64,000 nucleotides of DNA, taken from positions 1 to 64,000 of the forward strand of contig CAZPMN010000003.1 of assembly GCA_964587835.1 (NCBI GenBank). Direction: 5' to 3'. The position numbers and the translations under genes are program-made. This DNA is from Erginobacter sp964587835 (GTDB lineage: Bacteria; Auribacterota; Erginobacteria; Erginobacterales; Erginobacteraceae). The notes beneath the pieces were generated by a model. That model did no database searches, was not told the origin of the DNA, and was given only the letters and a program-made list of their open reading frames with translations. The stretch's first letter is position 1. Each line of letters begins with the position of its first letter. Shown in pieces: positions 26,201 through 35,874 of this stretch.

Positions 26201-26371
26201 CACCGCAAAGACGCAAAGAACGCAAAGGAACGCAAAGGTTTTTTTTGAGATTCATTTCCGATAGCCATTTCAAATTCTGCATCATCAGAATCTTGGAAGT
26301 GAGTAAGAATCGCCGATTACCTACTTTCTATTTTCTTTGCGATTCTTGGCGTCCTTTGCGTCTTTGCGGTT
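26201..26371. repeat. Inverted pair of GCAAAGA-type repeats (R1 element A) between macB and macA
   Basis: Left arm 26201-26238 (CACCGCAAAGACGCAAAG and two further units). Right arm 26335-26371 carries the reverse complement, reading ACCGCAAAGACGCAAAGGAC on the other strand. About 96 AT-rich bases separate the arms. The 213-base gap holds no gene. A run transcript could fold into a long hairpin between macA and macB. Confidence 0.8.
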
Positions 26372-26395
26372 CAAGATTTTTCGGTTGGGGGGAGG

Positions 26396-27352
26396 TCAGC
26401 GGCGACGGCCCATCAGGGGGTTGCTTCCGCCGGAGTTGCGGACCGAGGCACTGAACCGAGGCGAAACAGCGATCAGGACTCGGTCTTCTGACCCCACTCC
26501 GGAGACGATCTCCACCCGATCCCCGTCAGAGAGGCCGGTCTTCACCCGCCGGCGCTCCGGGGATTGTTTTCCTTCCCCGGCGACCAGAACCGTGGCCCCT
26601 CCCTGACCCCGGGCCACCGCTTCCCGGGGCAGGGTCAGCACATCCCGCTTGATCTCCTGAACGATCTCGACATTGGCGGTCATCCCCGAACGGAAGATCT
26701 CGGGAACGCTCCGGGGAAGGATATCGACTTCGTAAATGGTCACGTTGCTGACCAGCTGCGACTCGAAAGCGATGTGATCGACCGTGGAGAGAACTTTCGT
26801 CTCCGGGTAGGCGTCGAGACTGATGGTGGCCTCCTGGCCCTTCTTCACCTTGCCGATGTCGGTCTCGTCAACCTGGGCCTTGACGATCAGCCGGTCGGAG
26901 ATGACCAGAATGACATCGTTGCCGCTCACGGTCTGCCCCGGTTCGACCGATCGTACGATCACCTCGCCGGCGATCGGGGCGATCAGGGGACTGGGCCGGT
27001 ATACCTCTTCCCAGTACTTCAGGGTCTCGTCGTCCCGGAACCGGGCGGCGTCGAGGAGGGAGGCCCGGTCGGAGGAACTGAGGATGGCCAGGATCGATCC
27101 CGCCTCCACCCGGTCGCCCTCCCTGACCCTGATCTCCTCCACCCGGCCGGAGATCGGAGGCTTGACCTCAAGCCGGTTCTGGGGCTCGACCACCCCGGTG
27201 GTGGAGATGGTGATCCGGATCTCGCCCCGGACGGGGGTGATCTCCCGGTAGAGCTGCTCCTCCCCTCCCCGCCCCAGGAAATACCACCCCGCTGCCCCGC
27301 CAACCGCCAGAACCGCCAGGATGATAATTATTTTAATTTTCGTTTTTTTCAT
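26396..27352 (-). CDS. macA: MacA-type periplasmic adaptor (membrane fusion protein)
   Basis: 318 residues. An N-terminal membrane anchor (KIKIIIILAVLAVGGAAGWYFL) is followed by the first half of a biotinyl-lipoyl domain (EVKPPISGRVEEIRVREGDRVEAGSILAIL). The alpha-hairpin is very short (about 20 residues, 100-122), much shorter than in E. coli MacA. The second lipoyl half (SPLIAPIAGEVIVRSVEPGQTV) and beta-barrel domains follow. It links MacB to the outer-membrane channel. It is bracketed by two R1 repeat elements. The short hairpin may mean a different reach to the channel protein. Confidence 0.9.
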   Translation of the reverse strand: MKKTKIKIIIILAVLAVGGAAGWYFLGRGGEEQLYREITPVRGEIRITISTTGVVEPQNRLEVKPPISGRVEEIRVREGDRVEAGSILAILSSSDRASLLDAARFRDDETLKYWEEVYRPSPLIAPIAGEVIVRSVEPGQTVSGNDVILVISDRLIVKAQVDETDIGKVKKGQEATISLDAYPETKVLSTVDHIAFESQLVSNVTIYEVDILPRSVPEIFRSGMTANVEIVQEIKRDVLTLPREAVARGQGGATVLVAGEGKQSPERRRVKTGLSDGDRVEIVSGVGSEDRVLIAVSPRFSASVRNSGGSNPLMGRRR

Positions 27353-27395
27353 CAGCCCGTCCTTCCCGTTCCGGCGCCTCCGGCGCGATTTTTTT

Positions 27396-27565
27396 CACCG
27401 CAAAGACGCAAAGAGCGCAGAGATACGCAGAGGAATTTTAAAGTTTAAGTTCGGAATCCCTTACCGTTCCGATGCCCCTGATAATTTCGAGGTTATATTC
27501 CAGGTGGAAAAGAAACTAAAAAAACTCTTTGCGCCCCTTTGCGTCCTCTGCGTCTTTGCGGTGAA
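27396..27565. repeat. Inverted pair of GCAAAGA-type repeats (R1 element B) between macA and the TolC-like gene
   Basis: Left arm 27396-27433 (CACCGCAAAGACGCAAAGAG and on); right arm 27525-27565 reads CACCGCAAAGACGCAGAGGA on the minus strand. The centre of about 90 bases is unlike that of element A, so only the arms are conserved. The 232-base gap has no gene. Confidence 0.8.
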
Positions 27566-27584
27566 TTAATTTTATTTAAGGAGA

Positions 27585-28871
27585 TCAGAACTCCGGGGGT
27601 TGCCCGGCGGGGAAGCCCTCCAGGGTCACCCCCTGGGCCAGGAGCCAGGCGGCCTCGGCGTTCAGCGCCCCGGCCCGGACCTCCAGGAGCGACTTGCGGG
27701 AGCGAACCATATTATCCTCGATGATGATCCAGTTGTCGAAAGAGAGGATTCCGGTCGAGTACTGGGCCTCGGCGATCCGGGAACGTTCTTCGTCCGCTTC
27801 CTGGAAGAGGAGGCGGATAACAACCCGCTCTCGGGCATCGAGGTAATTTTTCCAGGCCTGCTCCAGGGAGAGCCGGGTATCGTAGAGACCCGAGCGCAAT
27901 TTCTCCTCCGATTGGCGCAGGACCGAGTTGACCCGGCTCAGGTCGTCGATCCGTTTTCCCCCCTCGAAGATGGGCAGGGAGAGACTCAGGCCCAGGCTCC
28001 AGCTCTCGTTTTCGGGGGGCCAGCTGGAGTCAGAGCGGCCGATCCGGGCGCTGCCGGAGATTGAGGGCGAGAAACCCGCCCGGGAGGATTTCACGGCGTA
28101 CCGGGCAGCTTCCAGATCGGCCCGGAGCTTGAGCACCGTGGGGTTGAGTTCGAGAATCTCCTCCATCTCCGGCTCGGGTTCGAGGGGGGTCGCCGGCTCG
28201 AACTCTCCCTGGGCGACCAGGGGCCGGTATTCCGAACGGCCCAGCTCCTTGCAAAGTCTCTGCTGGGAGAGCCGAATGTCCCGTCCGGCCTGTTCCCGGT
28301 CGAAACGGGCCTGGGCCAGGTTGGCCTGCGCGGTCATCAGGGCTCCCCGGTGCTCGCGTCCGGCGTCGTAGCGCAGGCTGACCATCTCGGACTGCTGGAC
28401 CCGGCGCTGGAGTATCTCCTCGGTCAGGGTCTGCAGTTCCTGAGCCTGGAGGAGATCGATAAAGGCGGTCCGGAGATTGTGCCGGATCCGGGCGGAGTTG
28501 TTCGCGTAGTCGAACTGGGCCGCAATCAGGTTCTCCTCGGCCGCCCAGGTATCGTACCAGCTCCCGAGACCGTCGAAGAAGAGCTGCGAACCCTGGAGCG
28601 AATAGCCGTAGGAGGTCGGGTCTTCGTCCTGGCTGGACCGGTCAACGGACGCCGATCCCCGGACCTGGGGGAGAAGTCCGCTCCGACTCTGGCCCACCCG
28701 GGCCCGGGCCTGCTCCACCGACTCCCGGGCGGCCAGGAGTTCGGGCTGCTGGAGGAGAGCTTCCCGGACGCAGTCCTCCCAGGTAATCACCTCCTCTCCC
28801 CGGGCCGGCCCGGAGATAACCGCCAGGAGGAGCCAGGCGGCCGAAATGACAAGGCAAGTCGTTTTGATCAT
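27585..28871 (-). CDS. TolC-like outer-membrane efflux protein
   Basis: 428 residues from the ATG at 28871, which gives a clear signal peptide (MIKTTCLVISAAWLLLAVIS, cleaved near GPARG/EE). An earlier start adds 19 non-signal residues and is rejected. Two outer-membrane efflux protein repeats are present, with long alternating helices rich in Q, E, A and R (for example REALLQQPELLAARESVEQA), and conserved LSLPIFEGGKRIDDL and SWSLGLSLSLPIF-like strands. It should form the trimeric outer-membrane duct for MacA and MacB, whose genes follow. It is the first gene of the set. Confidence 0.9.
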   Translation of the reverse strand: MIKTTCLVISAAWLLLAVISGPARGEEVITWEDCVREALLQQPELLAARESVEQARARVGQSRSGLLPQVRGSASVDRSSQDEDPTSYGYSLQGSQLFFDGLGSWYDTWAAEENLIAAQFDYANNSARIRHNLRTAFIDLLQAQELQTLTEEILQRRVQQSEMVSLRYDAGREHRGALMTAQANLAQARFDREQAGRDIRLSQQRLCKELGRSEYRPLVAQGEFEPATPLEPEPEMEEILELNPTVLKLRADLEAARYAVKSSRAGFSPSISGSARIGRSDSSWPPENESWSLGLSLSLPIFEGGKRIDDLSRVNSVLRQSEEKLRSGLYDTRLSLEQAWKNYLDARERVVIRLLFQEADEERSRIAEAQYSTGILSFDNWIIIEDNMVRSRKSLLEVRAGALNAEAAWLLAQGVTLEGFPAGQPPEF

Positions 28872-28996
28872 CTGCCGTTTCCGGGATTCTGGCCCGGTCC
28901 TTTGAATGCACGATACCCCGCTTATCAAACGCCGCCGCCGGGCAAAGGTTTAATCCGGATGTTCCGGCGAGAGATCACCTCCGCTCTCCAGCGCGG

Positions 28997-30697
28997 CTAA
29001 TCCAGCAACTTCTCGACCAGAGCAGGGACTTCTTCCGGCGGGACGGAGTGAACCTCCTCCGAGCGGCGGGCCTTGACCTCCATCAGGCCGGTCTGCAAAA
29101 ACTTCTTCCCGATGGTGATCCGGACCGGGATGCCGACCAGGTCGGCGTCGTTGAACTTCACCCCGGCCGAGACCGGGCGGTCGTCATAGAGGACATCCCG
29201 ACCATTTTCTTCCAGGCGGGCGAGTAGGTCCTCGGCCGCCCGGGCCACCTCCGGTTGGTCGGGAGCCAGAGTCAAAAGCAGAACCTGGTAGGGGGCCACC
29301 GCGGCCGGCCAGATAATCCCTTTTTCGTCGTGGTGCTGCTCGATGACCGCCGCTACCGTCCGGCTGACCCCAATCCCGTAGCAGCCCATAATCGCCGGGC
29401 AGTCGTCCCCCGCCTCGTCCTTAAAGATTGCCCCCAGCGTTTGGCTGTACTTGGTTCCCAGCTTGAAGACGTGGCCGACCTCGATCCCCCGCCGGATTTC
29501 CAGCGGGGTTGAACAGGAGGGACAGGGGTCGCCGGCGACGGCGACCGCCAGGTCGGCGTATTCCAGGGGGGGACAGTCTCGATCGATATTGACGTGAAGC
29601 AGGTGCAGATCCTCCCGATTCCCTCCGGTAATTCCGTCGGCGATCCGAGAGACGCTGAAATCGGCCAGAATCCGAAGTCCTGAAAGTCCCACCGGGCCGG
29701 CAAATCCCGGAGGGGCGCCGGTGACCGCGCGGATCGTCTCCTCACCGGCCAGAACCGCCTCGGAACCGCCGAGACGGCGGGCCAGTTTGCTCGCGTTCAC
29801 CTCGCGGTCGCCCCGAATCAGCACCACCACCGGTTCCCCGGAGACAAGATAAATCATCGTCTTGAGAAAACGGGCGGGCTCCGCGCCGAGGAATTTGCTC
29901 AGTTCTTCGACCGTCCGCAACCCCGGGGTGGCAACCTCCTCCAATTCTTCTTCGGTCCGGCGGGGAGAAACCGGCCCTCCGCCGACGGCGGCCTGTTCGA
30001 CATTGGCGGCGTAGGCGCAGCTCGGGCAGACCGCGATCGCGTCCTCGCCGGTTTCGGCCGGGACCATGAACTCGTGCGATCCCCGTCCCCCCATCATTCC
30101 GGTATCCGCTTCCACCGGCATCGCCTCCAGGCCGCAACGGGCGAAGATGCGCCGATAGGCCTCGTACATGGAACGGTAACTGCGGTCGGCGCCGGCCTCG
30201 TCGAGGTCGAAACTGTACGCGTCCTTCATCAGGAATTCGCGGCAGCGCATTACCCCGAACCGGGGGCGGATCTCATCCCGGAACTTGGAGTTGATCTGGT
30301 AGAGGTTGATCGGAAGCTGCCGATAGGAACTGATTTCCCCGGCGACCAGAGCGGTCACCACCTCTTCGTGAGTGGGGCCCAGGACCAGCTCCCGGCCCTG
30401 GTGGGTCCGGACCTTGAGCATTACGTCATCCATCGCCTCCCAGCGGCCGCTCTTCTCCCAGAGGCCGCGGGGCTGGAGAATCGGCATCAAGATCTCCCGC
30501 GCTCCGGCCCGATCCATCTCCTCCCTGATAATGGCCTCCACCTTCCGCAGGACCCTCAAGCCCAGCGGCAACCAGGTATAGAGCCCGGAGGCCAGTTTGC
30601 GGAGCAGACCGGCCCGGAGCATCAAGCGATGACTGGGGATTTCGGCTTCCTGCGGGTCGTCCCGCCGGGTGTTGATCAGGGTTTCGGTCCACTTCAT
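28997..30697 (-). CDS. proS: Prolyl-tRNA synthetase
   Basis: 566 residues from the ATG at 30697 (AAGGAG nine bases upstream); the ATG two codons earlier is only three bases from AAGGAG. It is a class II synthetase of the bacterial long form: motif 1 region LASGLYTWLPLGLRVLRKVE, motif 2 FRDEIRPRFGVMRCREFLMKD, motif 3 GCYGIGVSRTVAAVIEQ. An editing domain (INS/YbaK type) lies between motifs 2 and 3 (about 230-385, FLKTMIYLVSGEPVVVLIRG). The anticodon-binding domain ends the protein. It charges tRNA-Pro. Confidence 0.97.
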   Translation of the reverse strand: MKWTETLINTRRDDPQEAEIPSHRLMLRAGLLRKLASGLYTWLPLGLRVLRKVEAIIREEMDRAGAREILMPILQPRGLWEKSGRWEAMDDVMLKVRTHQGRELVLGPTHEEVVTALVAGEISSYRQLPINLYQINSKFRDEIRPRFGVMRCREFLMKDAYSFDLDEAGADRSYRSMYEAYRRIFARCGLEAMPVEADTGMMGGRGSHEFMVPAETGEDAIAVCPSCAYAANVEQAAVGGGPVSPRRTEEELEEVATPGLRTVEELSKFLGAEPARFLKTMIYLVSGEPVVVLIRGDREVNASKLARRLGGSEAVLAGEETIRAVTGAPPGFAGPVGLSGLRILADFSVSRIADGITGGNREDLHLLHVNIDRDCPPLEYADLAVAVAGDPCPSCSTPLEIRRGIEVGHVFKLGTKYSQTLGAIFKDEAGDDCPAIMGCYGIGVSRTVAAVIEQHHDEKGIIWPAAVAPYQVLLLTLAPDQPEVARAAEDLLARLEENGRDVLYDDRPVSAGVKFNDADLVGIPVRITIGKKFLQTGLMEVKARRSEEVHSVPPEEVPALVEKLLD

Positions 30698-30745
30698 AAT
30701 CATTCACTCCTTGGAATTTCTTAACCTCCGTAAGGTATTTTTCAA

Positions 30746-30775
30746 AATCCGCCCAATCCGCTTAATCCGCGGTTA
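30746..30775. repeat. Short-unit repeat, family R2 (AATCCGC type)
   Basis: AATCCGCCCAATCCGCTTAA continues to TCCGCGGTTAA: three nine-base units. A partial copy (AACCGCGGAT on the minus strand) also lies inside the last codons of the 30784-32331 gene, about 23 bases away. The other copies are before secA. Confidence 0.7.
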
Positions 30776-30783
30776 AAAATTCT

Positions 30784-32331
30784 TCAGTCGGATCCGCGGT
30801 TTTTCTTCCGCAACTCCCGATACCGCTCCCGGTGCCTCTCGGCCCCGAGCGGGTTGTCCAGATAATCGCGGTAGAGACGGTAGAGCCGATAGTGCGGATC
30901 GGGATCATCGGGAGCCAGACTGCTCCAGGCCCGATAGTGGGCGGCCGCCTGCTGATAATCCTCCTGATCCCGCAGCAGATCCCCCAGCTTGCGATGGTAA
31001 TAATCCGCCCGCTCGGGATCAGCGGCGAGGAGTCCCCGGTAGACCCCGGCCAACTGCCGGGAATAATCCCCGGCCAGTTCCTCCAATTTCCCCTTCTCGG
31101 CCAGGAAGATCGCCTTTTCCAGATAGACCGCCGAGGGACTCCCCTCCCCCCGTTCCGTCTCCCTCAGCTGAAACGCTTCCCGGTAGGCTCGGGTGGCCTC
31201 CTCTTCCCGGTCGAGGCGCGATAGCAGCCGGCCGATTCTTTCCCAGAGTCGCGCCCGCCGGGTGGAGTCGAGACCGGAAAGAAGGGCATGATACCCGTCC
31301 AGGGCCTCTTCCAACTTCCCCTGGCGCTCCAAAAGAAGGGCGAGCCGAATAGCGGCGTCGCCCTCTTCTCCGTCTTCCAGTTCGGATACCCGTTCCAGCT
31401 CGGCCCGGGCCTCGTCCGGTCGTCCCGCCCGCTCCAGCAGGGTGGAAATCCACAGCGAGATCGCGGATCGATCCGCCCCCGGCCGGGCTTGCGCCTCGCG
31501 GTAAAGGTCAATCGCTCGGTCGGGCTCCCCCCGGGACCGGTAGTAGTCGGCTTCCTGGAGCAGCGCCCGACTCCCCCCCTCTCCCTCCAGTTCCACCGCT
31601 TGGCGATATTTATCGGCGGCGGCCTGGTGATCTCCCATCTCCTCATAAATCCCGGCGATCCGGAGGTGATAATCAACCGCCGAGGACGGACGGGTCTTGA
31701 TCCGCTCACGATAGCCGTCGATCAGCATCCGGTAGTATGGTTCGGCTTCCTCTCGTTTCCCCCGATCGGCGAGGAGGCGGGCGATATCCCTCAGATACCG
31801 ATCCCGGGAAACTTTCTCCGTCCAGTAGAGAAACCGGTACTGCTGGAGCAGGAGATCTTCCCGCCCTTCCTCCTCCCAGGCTTCCAGCTGCCGGCGGCGA
31901 CGCTGGGCGAAGGTCTCCGGAGCGGACTCCCTCGCCAGCTCCAGTTCCACTTCCGCCTCCTCGTCCCGGCCCAGACGGCGGTAAATGCCGGCCAGCCGAC
32001 GGTGATAGAAGTCAGTCCGGGAAGGCTCGAAGACCATCGCGTGCCGGTAAAGGGTGATCGCCTTTTCCGGCTGGCCGGAGTCTAGGTAGACCGCGGCCAA
32101 CCGGTCTCGAATGGAGGAGGAACCGGGCTGCCGGAGCGCCCGGAGCTTCAAATCGAGGATTTCCTGCTGAAACCGGAGTCGATTCAGGACCGGGGTGGGC
32201 GAAAACTCAGGGGCGGGAGTGCTTCCGGCCAGCGACCAGGGCAGGATCCAGAGAGCGAGAAAGATTAACCCGGCCCGGGCCACTGGATGGGAGGGCCGAA
32301 GGCGGGCGGAATTAACCTCGATCGGGATCAT
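30784..32331 (-). CDS. TPR-rich exported or membrane-anchored protein, unknown role
   Basis: 515 residues. A hydrophobic N-terminal segment (about 18-38, VARAGLIFLALWILPWSLAG) is a signal peptide or anchor. The rest is a nearly continuous run of tetratricopeptide repeats with classic spacing (for example AITLYRHAMVFEPSRTDFYH, AADKYRQAVELEGEG, AAAHYRAWSSLAPDDPDPHY), so it is a protein-binding scaffold, most likely in the periplasm. It begins 20 bases after clpC and may be co-transcribed with it. The final residues NRGSD are encoded by a partial R2 repeat. I do not recognise a specific family. Confidence 0.7.
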   Translation of the reverse strand: MIPIEVNSARLRPSHPVARAGLIFLALWILPWSLAGSTPAPEFSPTPVLNRLRFQQEILDLKLRALRQPGSSSIRDRLAAVYLDSGQPEKAITLYRHAMVFEPSRTDFYHRRLAGIYRRLGRDEEAEVELELARESAPETFAQRRRRQLEAWEEEGREDLLLQQYRFLYWTEKVSRDRYLRDIARLLADRGKREEAEPYYRMLIDGYRERIKTRPSSAVDYHLRIAGIYEEMGDHQAAADKYRQAVELEGEGGSRALLQEADYYRSRGEPDRAIDLYREAQARPGADRSAISLWISTLLERAGRPDEARAELERVSELEDGEEGDAAIRLALLLERQGKLEEALDGYHALLSGLDSTRRARLWERIGRLLSRLDREEEATRAYREAFQLRETERGEGSPSAVYLEKAIFLAEKGKLEELAGDYSRQLAGVYRGLLAADPERADYYHRKLGDLLRDQEDYQQAAAHYRAWSSLAPDDPDPHYRLYRLYRDYLDNPLGAERHRERYRELRKKNRGSD

Positions 32332-32351
32332 CCTGATACCCCCCGGCGGGA

Positions 32352-34814
32352 TCAGCTCTTCCTGGCCCGTGGTTTCCCGGCTACGGAGAAAGTCAGCTGC
32401 CGGTTCTTCAGGCCGACCCTGACCGTGCTCTCCGGAATAACCTTACCCCGGAGAATCAATTCGGCCAGCGGATCTTCCAGCCCTTTTTCCAGGGCCCGGC
32501 GGAGGGGCCGGGCGCCCATCTTGTAGTCGTAGTGATCCGAGATCAGGAATTCCTTGGCCGGGCGAGTTATCTCCAGTCCGGCCCCCTGCTCGGCCAGACG
32601 CGATCGGACCTCCACCAGCTCCAGATCGAGAATCCGGATCAGGTGCTCACGGGTCAACTGGTGAAAGACGATGATGTCGTCCACCCGGTTGAGAAATTCC
32701 GGCTTGAAGAGCTTTTTCACCTCGCCGAGCACGGCGTCCTTGATCTCCTGGTACTGGTCCTGCCGGGTCCGGGCGCCGAAACCTACGGTGGTTTCCTTGC
32801 GGATCAGGTCGGCCCCGGCGTTGGAGGTCATAATCACCACGGTGTTGCGGAAGTCGACCGCTCGTCCCCAGTTGTCGGTCAGGGTCCCCTCTTCGAGAAT
32901 CTGGAGGAGAATTCCCATCACTTCCGGGTGGGCTTTCTCGACCTCGTCGAAGAGAACCACCGAGTAGGGGCGGCGGCGGACTTGCTCCGTCAGCTGGCCG
33001 CCTTCCTCGTAGCCTACGTAACCGGGGGGCGAGCCGACCATCCGGGAAACGGCGAACTTCTCCATATACTCGGACATATCGAGCTGGATCAAGGCCTCCT
33101 CGTCGCCGAACATGAATTCGGCCAGGGCGCGGGCCAAGTAGGTTTTTCCCACCCCGGTCGGACCGAGGAAGATAAAAGACCCGATCGGCCGGCGCGGATC
33201 CTTCAGCCGGGCCCGGGACCGGCGCAGGGACCGGGAGATCGCGCCGATCGCCTCGTCCTGCCCGATGACGCGCTGGTGGATCGCTTCCTCCATTCTCAAC
33301 AGTTTCTCCGTCTCCTCCTCTTCCATCCGGGAAACCGGAATCCCGGTCCACTTCGAGAGAACTCGGGCCACCTCCTCTTCGTCGACCTTAACCCGTCGGG
33401 CCGCCCCGGCGTCCCTCCAGCGGGAGAGGCGGGCCGCGAGTTTCTCCTCGGACCGCTTCTCCTCGTCCCGGAGGCGGGCCGCCTCCTCGAAGTCCTGATC
33501 CTTGACCGCCTGCTCCTTGCGCTCCCGGATCAGGGCAACCTTCTGTTCCATCTTCTTCAGGGACGGGGGGCGGGTCATCACCTTGATCCGGGCCCGGGCG
33601 GCGGCTTCGTCGATCAGGTCGATCGCCTTGTCCGGGAGGTAACGTCCGGGGAGATACCGGTCGGAGAGTTCGGCGGCGGCGCTGATCGCCCGGTCGGTGA
33701 TGGCGGCGTTATGATGCTCCTCGTATTTCTTCCGCAGTCCCTTGAGAATCTCGACGGTTTCCTTGACCGTGTTGGGGGCGACTCGAATGGTCTGGAAGCG
33801 CCGTTCCAGGGCGGCGTCCTTCTCGATGTACTTGCGGTACTCGTTCATGGTGGTGGCCCCGATGCACTGGATCTCGCCCCGGGAGAGAGCAGGCTTGAGG
33901 ATGTTGGAGGCGTCCATCGCCCCCTCGGCGGCTCCAGCCCCGACAATGGTGTGCAACTCGTCGATGAAGAGCAATACGTTCCCATCGCGCTTGATCTCAT
34001 CCATTACCGCCTTCAGCCGTTCCTCAAACTGGCCCCGGTACTTGCTCCCGGCCACCATCAGAACCAGATCGAGGGTGATCAACTTCTTCCGACGGAGAAT
34101 CTCGGGGACCTCTCCGGCGACGATCTTCTGGGCCATCCCTTCGGCAATGGCGGTCTTGCCCACCCCGGCCTCCCCAATCAAAACCGGGTTATTCTTGGTC
34201 CGCCGGCAGAGGATCTGGCTGACCCTTTCCACCTCGAGTTCCCGGCCGATAATCGGGTCGAGTTTGCCCGCCCGGGCCAGCTCGGTCAGATCGCGGCCGA
34301 AAGCCTTCAGGGCCGGACTCTTGCCCGCCTTCTTTTTCCCCGGCGCCGGTCGGGTGGTGGGCGAAGGTGCACCGTATTCCGACTTCAGCTTGTCCAGCAC
34401 CCGGCGGCGGGTCTGCTCCAGGTCCACCCCCAGGTTGGCGAGAACCCGGGCCGCCACCCCCTCCCCTTCCCGGATCAAACCGAGCAAGATATGTTCGGTG
34501 CCGATATAGCTGTGCTGGAGCTGCTGGGCCTCCTCCAGGGCCAGTTCGATCACCCGGCGAGCCTTGACAGTCAGCGGTACTTCGCCGATCACCTTGGTCT
34601 CCGGACCGGCCCCGACCGCCCGTTCGATCTCCAGCCAGAGGGTCTCGAAGTCCACCCCCATCTCCCTTAAGACGTCCACCGCTACCCCCTGCCCCAGCTT
34701 GACCAGTCCGAGGAGGATGTGCTCGGTGCCGATATAGTTATGATTGAAACGATCCGCTTCCTTGCGGGCCAACAGGATAACCTGCCGCGCCCGGGGGGTG
34801 AATTTTTCAAACAT
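32352..34814 (-). CDS. clpC: ATP-dependent Clp protease ATP-binding subunit ClpC
   Basis: 820 residues. Order: duplicated Clp-N domain (1-145, FTPRARQVILLARKEADRF...HNYIGTEHILLGL twice), AAA+ D1 with Walker A GEAGVGKTAIAEGMAQ (about 207-222), a UVR-containing middle domain (about 415-480) that is diagnostic of ClpC, D2 with GPTGVGKTYLARALAEF, and a ClpB-type C-terminal domain. The VGF tripeptide (TTVGFGARTRQD) is the loop for docking ClpP. It unfolds proteins, including arginine-phosphorylated ones, for ClpP. It is one base after mcsB. Confidence 0.97.
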   Translation of the reverse strand: MFEKFTPRARQVILLARKEADRFNHNYIGTEHILLGLVKLGQGVAVDVLREMGVDFETLWLEIERAVGAGPETKVIGEVPLTVKARRVIELALEEAQQLQHSYIGTEHILLGLIREGEGVAARVLANLGVDLEQTRRRVLDKLKSEYGAPSPTTRPAPGKKKAGKSPALKAFGRDLTELARAGKLDPIIGRELEVERVSQILCRRTKNNPVLIGEAGVGKTAIAEGMAQKIVAGEVPEILRRKKLITLDLVLMVAGSKYRGQFEERLKAVMDEIKRDGNVLLFIDELHTIVGAGAAEGAMDASNILKPALSRGEIQCIGATTMNEYRKYIEKDAALERRFQTIRVAPNTVKETVEILKGLRKKYEEHHNAAITDRAISAAAELSDRYLPGRYLPDKAIDLIDEAAARARIKVMTRPPSLKKMEQKVALIRERKEQAVKDQDFEEAARLRDEEKRSEEKLAARLSRWRDAGAARRVKVDEEEVARVLSKWTGIPVSRMEEEETEKLLRMEEAIHQRVIGQDEAIGAISRSLRRSRARLKDPRRPIGSFIFLGPTGVGKTYLARALAEFMFGDEEALIQLDMSEYMEKFAVSRMVGSPPGYVGYEEGGQLTEQVRRRPYSVVLFDEVEKAHPEVMGILLQILEEGTLTDNWGRAVDFRNTVVIMTSNAGADLIRKETTVGFGARTRQDQYQEIKDAVLGEVKKLFKPEFLNRVDDIIVFHQLTREHLIRILDLELVEVRSRLAEQGAGLEITRPAKEFLISDHYDYKMGARPLRRALEKGLEDPLAELILRGKVIPESTVRVGLKNRQLTFSVAGKPRARKS

Positions 34815-34815
34815 C

Positions 34816-35874
34816 TTAGTCTTCCTTATCGGGTGGGGCCAGTCGTTCCCGGATCAACCGGGCCCGGAGAGCGTCCCGCTTCACCGCGGTCAGCTCGCTC
34901 CCGGCCAGCTTCTGGAGATGAGCGGGCTGCGACTGAATAAAAATTTGGTTGAGGGTCCGGCGGGGAATGGCTTCCAGAATCCCGAGATCCACTCCCATCC
35001 GGAGGAGGGAGAGGAGGCCGATGGTCTCCTCGGATGAAATCAGCCGGGCCTGCCCGAGGAGGGAACGGGCCCGGTAGACCCGGTCTTCCAGCTTGAGCAA
35101 CTGGCCTTCGAGAAGCTGTTTGCGCCCGGCGCGCTCGTGGACTATGATCTTTAAGACGATCCTTTCCAGGTCGCCGATAATCTCCGCTTCCGATTTCCCC
35201 AGGGTGACCTGATTGGAGACCTGGAAAATATTGCCCGAAGCCGGCGAACCCTCGCCGTAAAGTCCCCGGGCCGCCAGGCCGAGCTTGCCCAGGGCCTGGA
35301 TGATCTTCCCGATCTGGCGCTGGAGGACCAAGGCCGGGAGGTGCATCATCACCGAAGCTCTCATCCCGGTTCCGACATTGCTGGGGCAGGCGGTCAGATA
35401 GCCAAGTTCATCCGTCCACTCGAAAGCCAGTTCCCGCTCCAGCAAGCTGTCAATCCTGTCGATGGATTCCCAGCAGTCTCGCAGACTCAGACCGGAACGG
35501 ATAACCTGGACACGGATATGGTCTTCCTCGTTGATCATCAGGCTGACGATCTCGTCCTGACCTACCATCACCCCCCCCTGCCCCTCCGCCGAAAGCTCGC
35601 GGCTGATCAGGTGCCGTTCCAGCAGGAACTGGCGGTCGAGCGGAGCTAATTCCTCCAGCCGGAAGACCAGGGGATCATCGATGATCTCCGCCCGGCGGAC
35701 CCCAGAGACGATCTCGTCAAAGAGGCGGCGCCGGCGGGCGGGTTCCAGTCTCCGGGAAAAGTTATATCCCCGAATATTCCGGGCCAGGCGAAGACGGCTG
35801 GAAAAGACAATGTCCGCCTCCGGGCCGTCACCGGAGAGCCAGGGGGCAGTATTCTGCAGGAATCGGGTCGTCAT
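34816..35874 (-). CDS. mcsB: Protein arginine kinase McsB
   Basis: 352 residues from the ATG at 35874, which overlaps the mcsA stop (ATGA at 35871-35874). A longer in-frame reading to 36216 is arginine and proline-rich noise opposite to mcsA and is rejected. It has the phosphagen-kinase fold: SRLRLARNIRGYNF, INEEDHIRVQVIRSG, the CPSNVGTGMRASVMMHLPAL catalytic loop with the active cysteine, and NQVTLGKSEAEII. It phosphorylates arginine, marking proteins for ClpCP. The conserved MRAS is present. Confidence 0.95.
   Translation of the reverse strand: MTTRFLQNTAPWLSGDGPEADIVFSSRLRLARNIRGYNFSRRLEPARRRRLFDEIVSGVRRAEIIDDPLVFRLEELAPLDRQFLLERHLISRELSAEGQGGVMVGQDEIVSLMINEEDHIRVQVIRSGLSLRDCWESIDRIDSLLERELAFEWTDELGYLTACPSNVGTGMRASVMMHLPALVLQRQIGKIIQALGKLGLAARGLYGEGSPASGNIFQVSNQVTLGKSEAEIIGDLERIVLKIIVHERAGRKQLLEGQLLKLEDRVYRARSLLGQARLISSEETIGLLSLLRMGVDLGILEAIPRRTLNQIFIQSQPAHLQKLAGSELTAVKRDALRARLIRERLAPPDKED

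Noticed and set aside
32532..34670. 712-codon plus-strand frame opposite clpC
   Set aside because: It is a shadow of clpC with biased composition, no signal and no ribosome-binding site.
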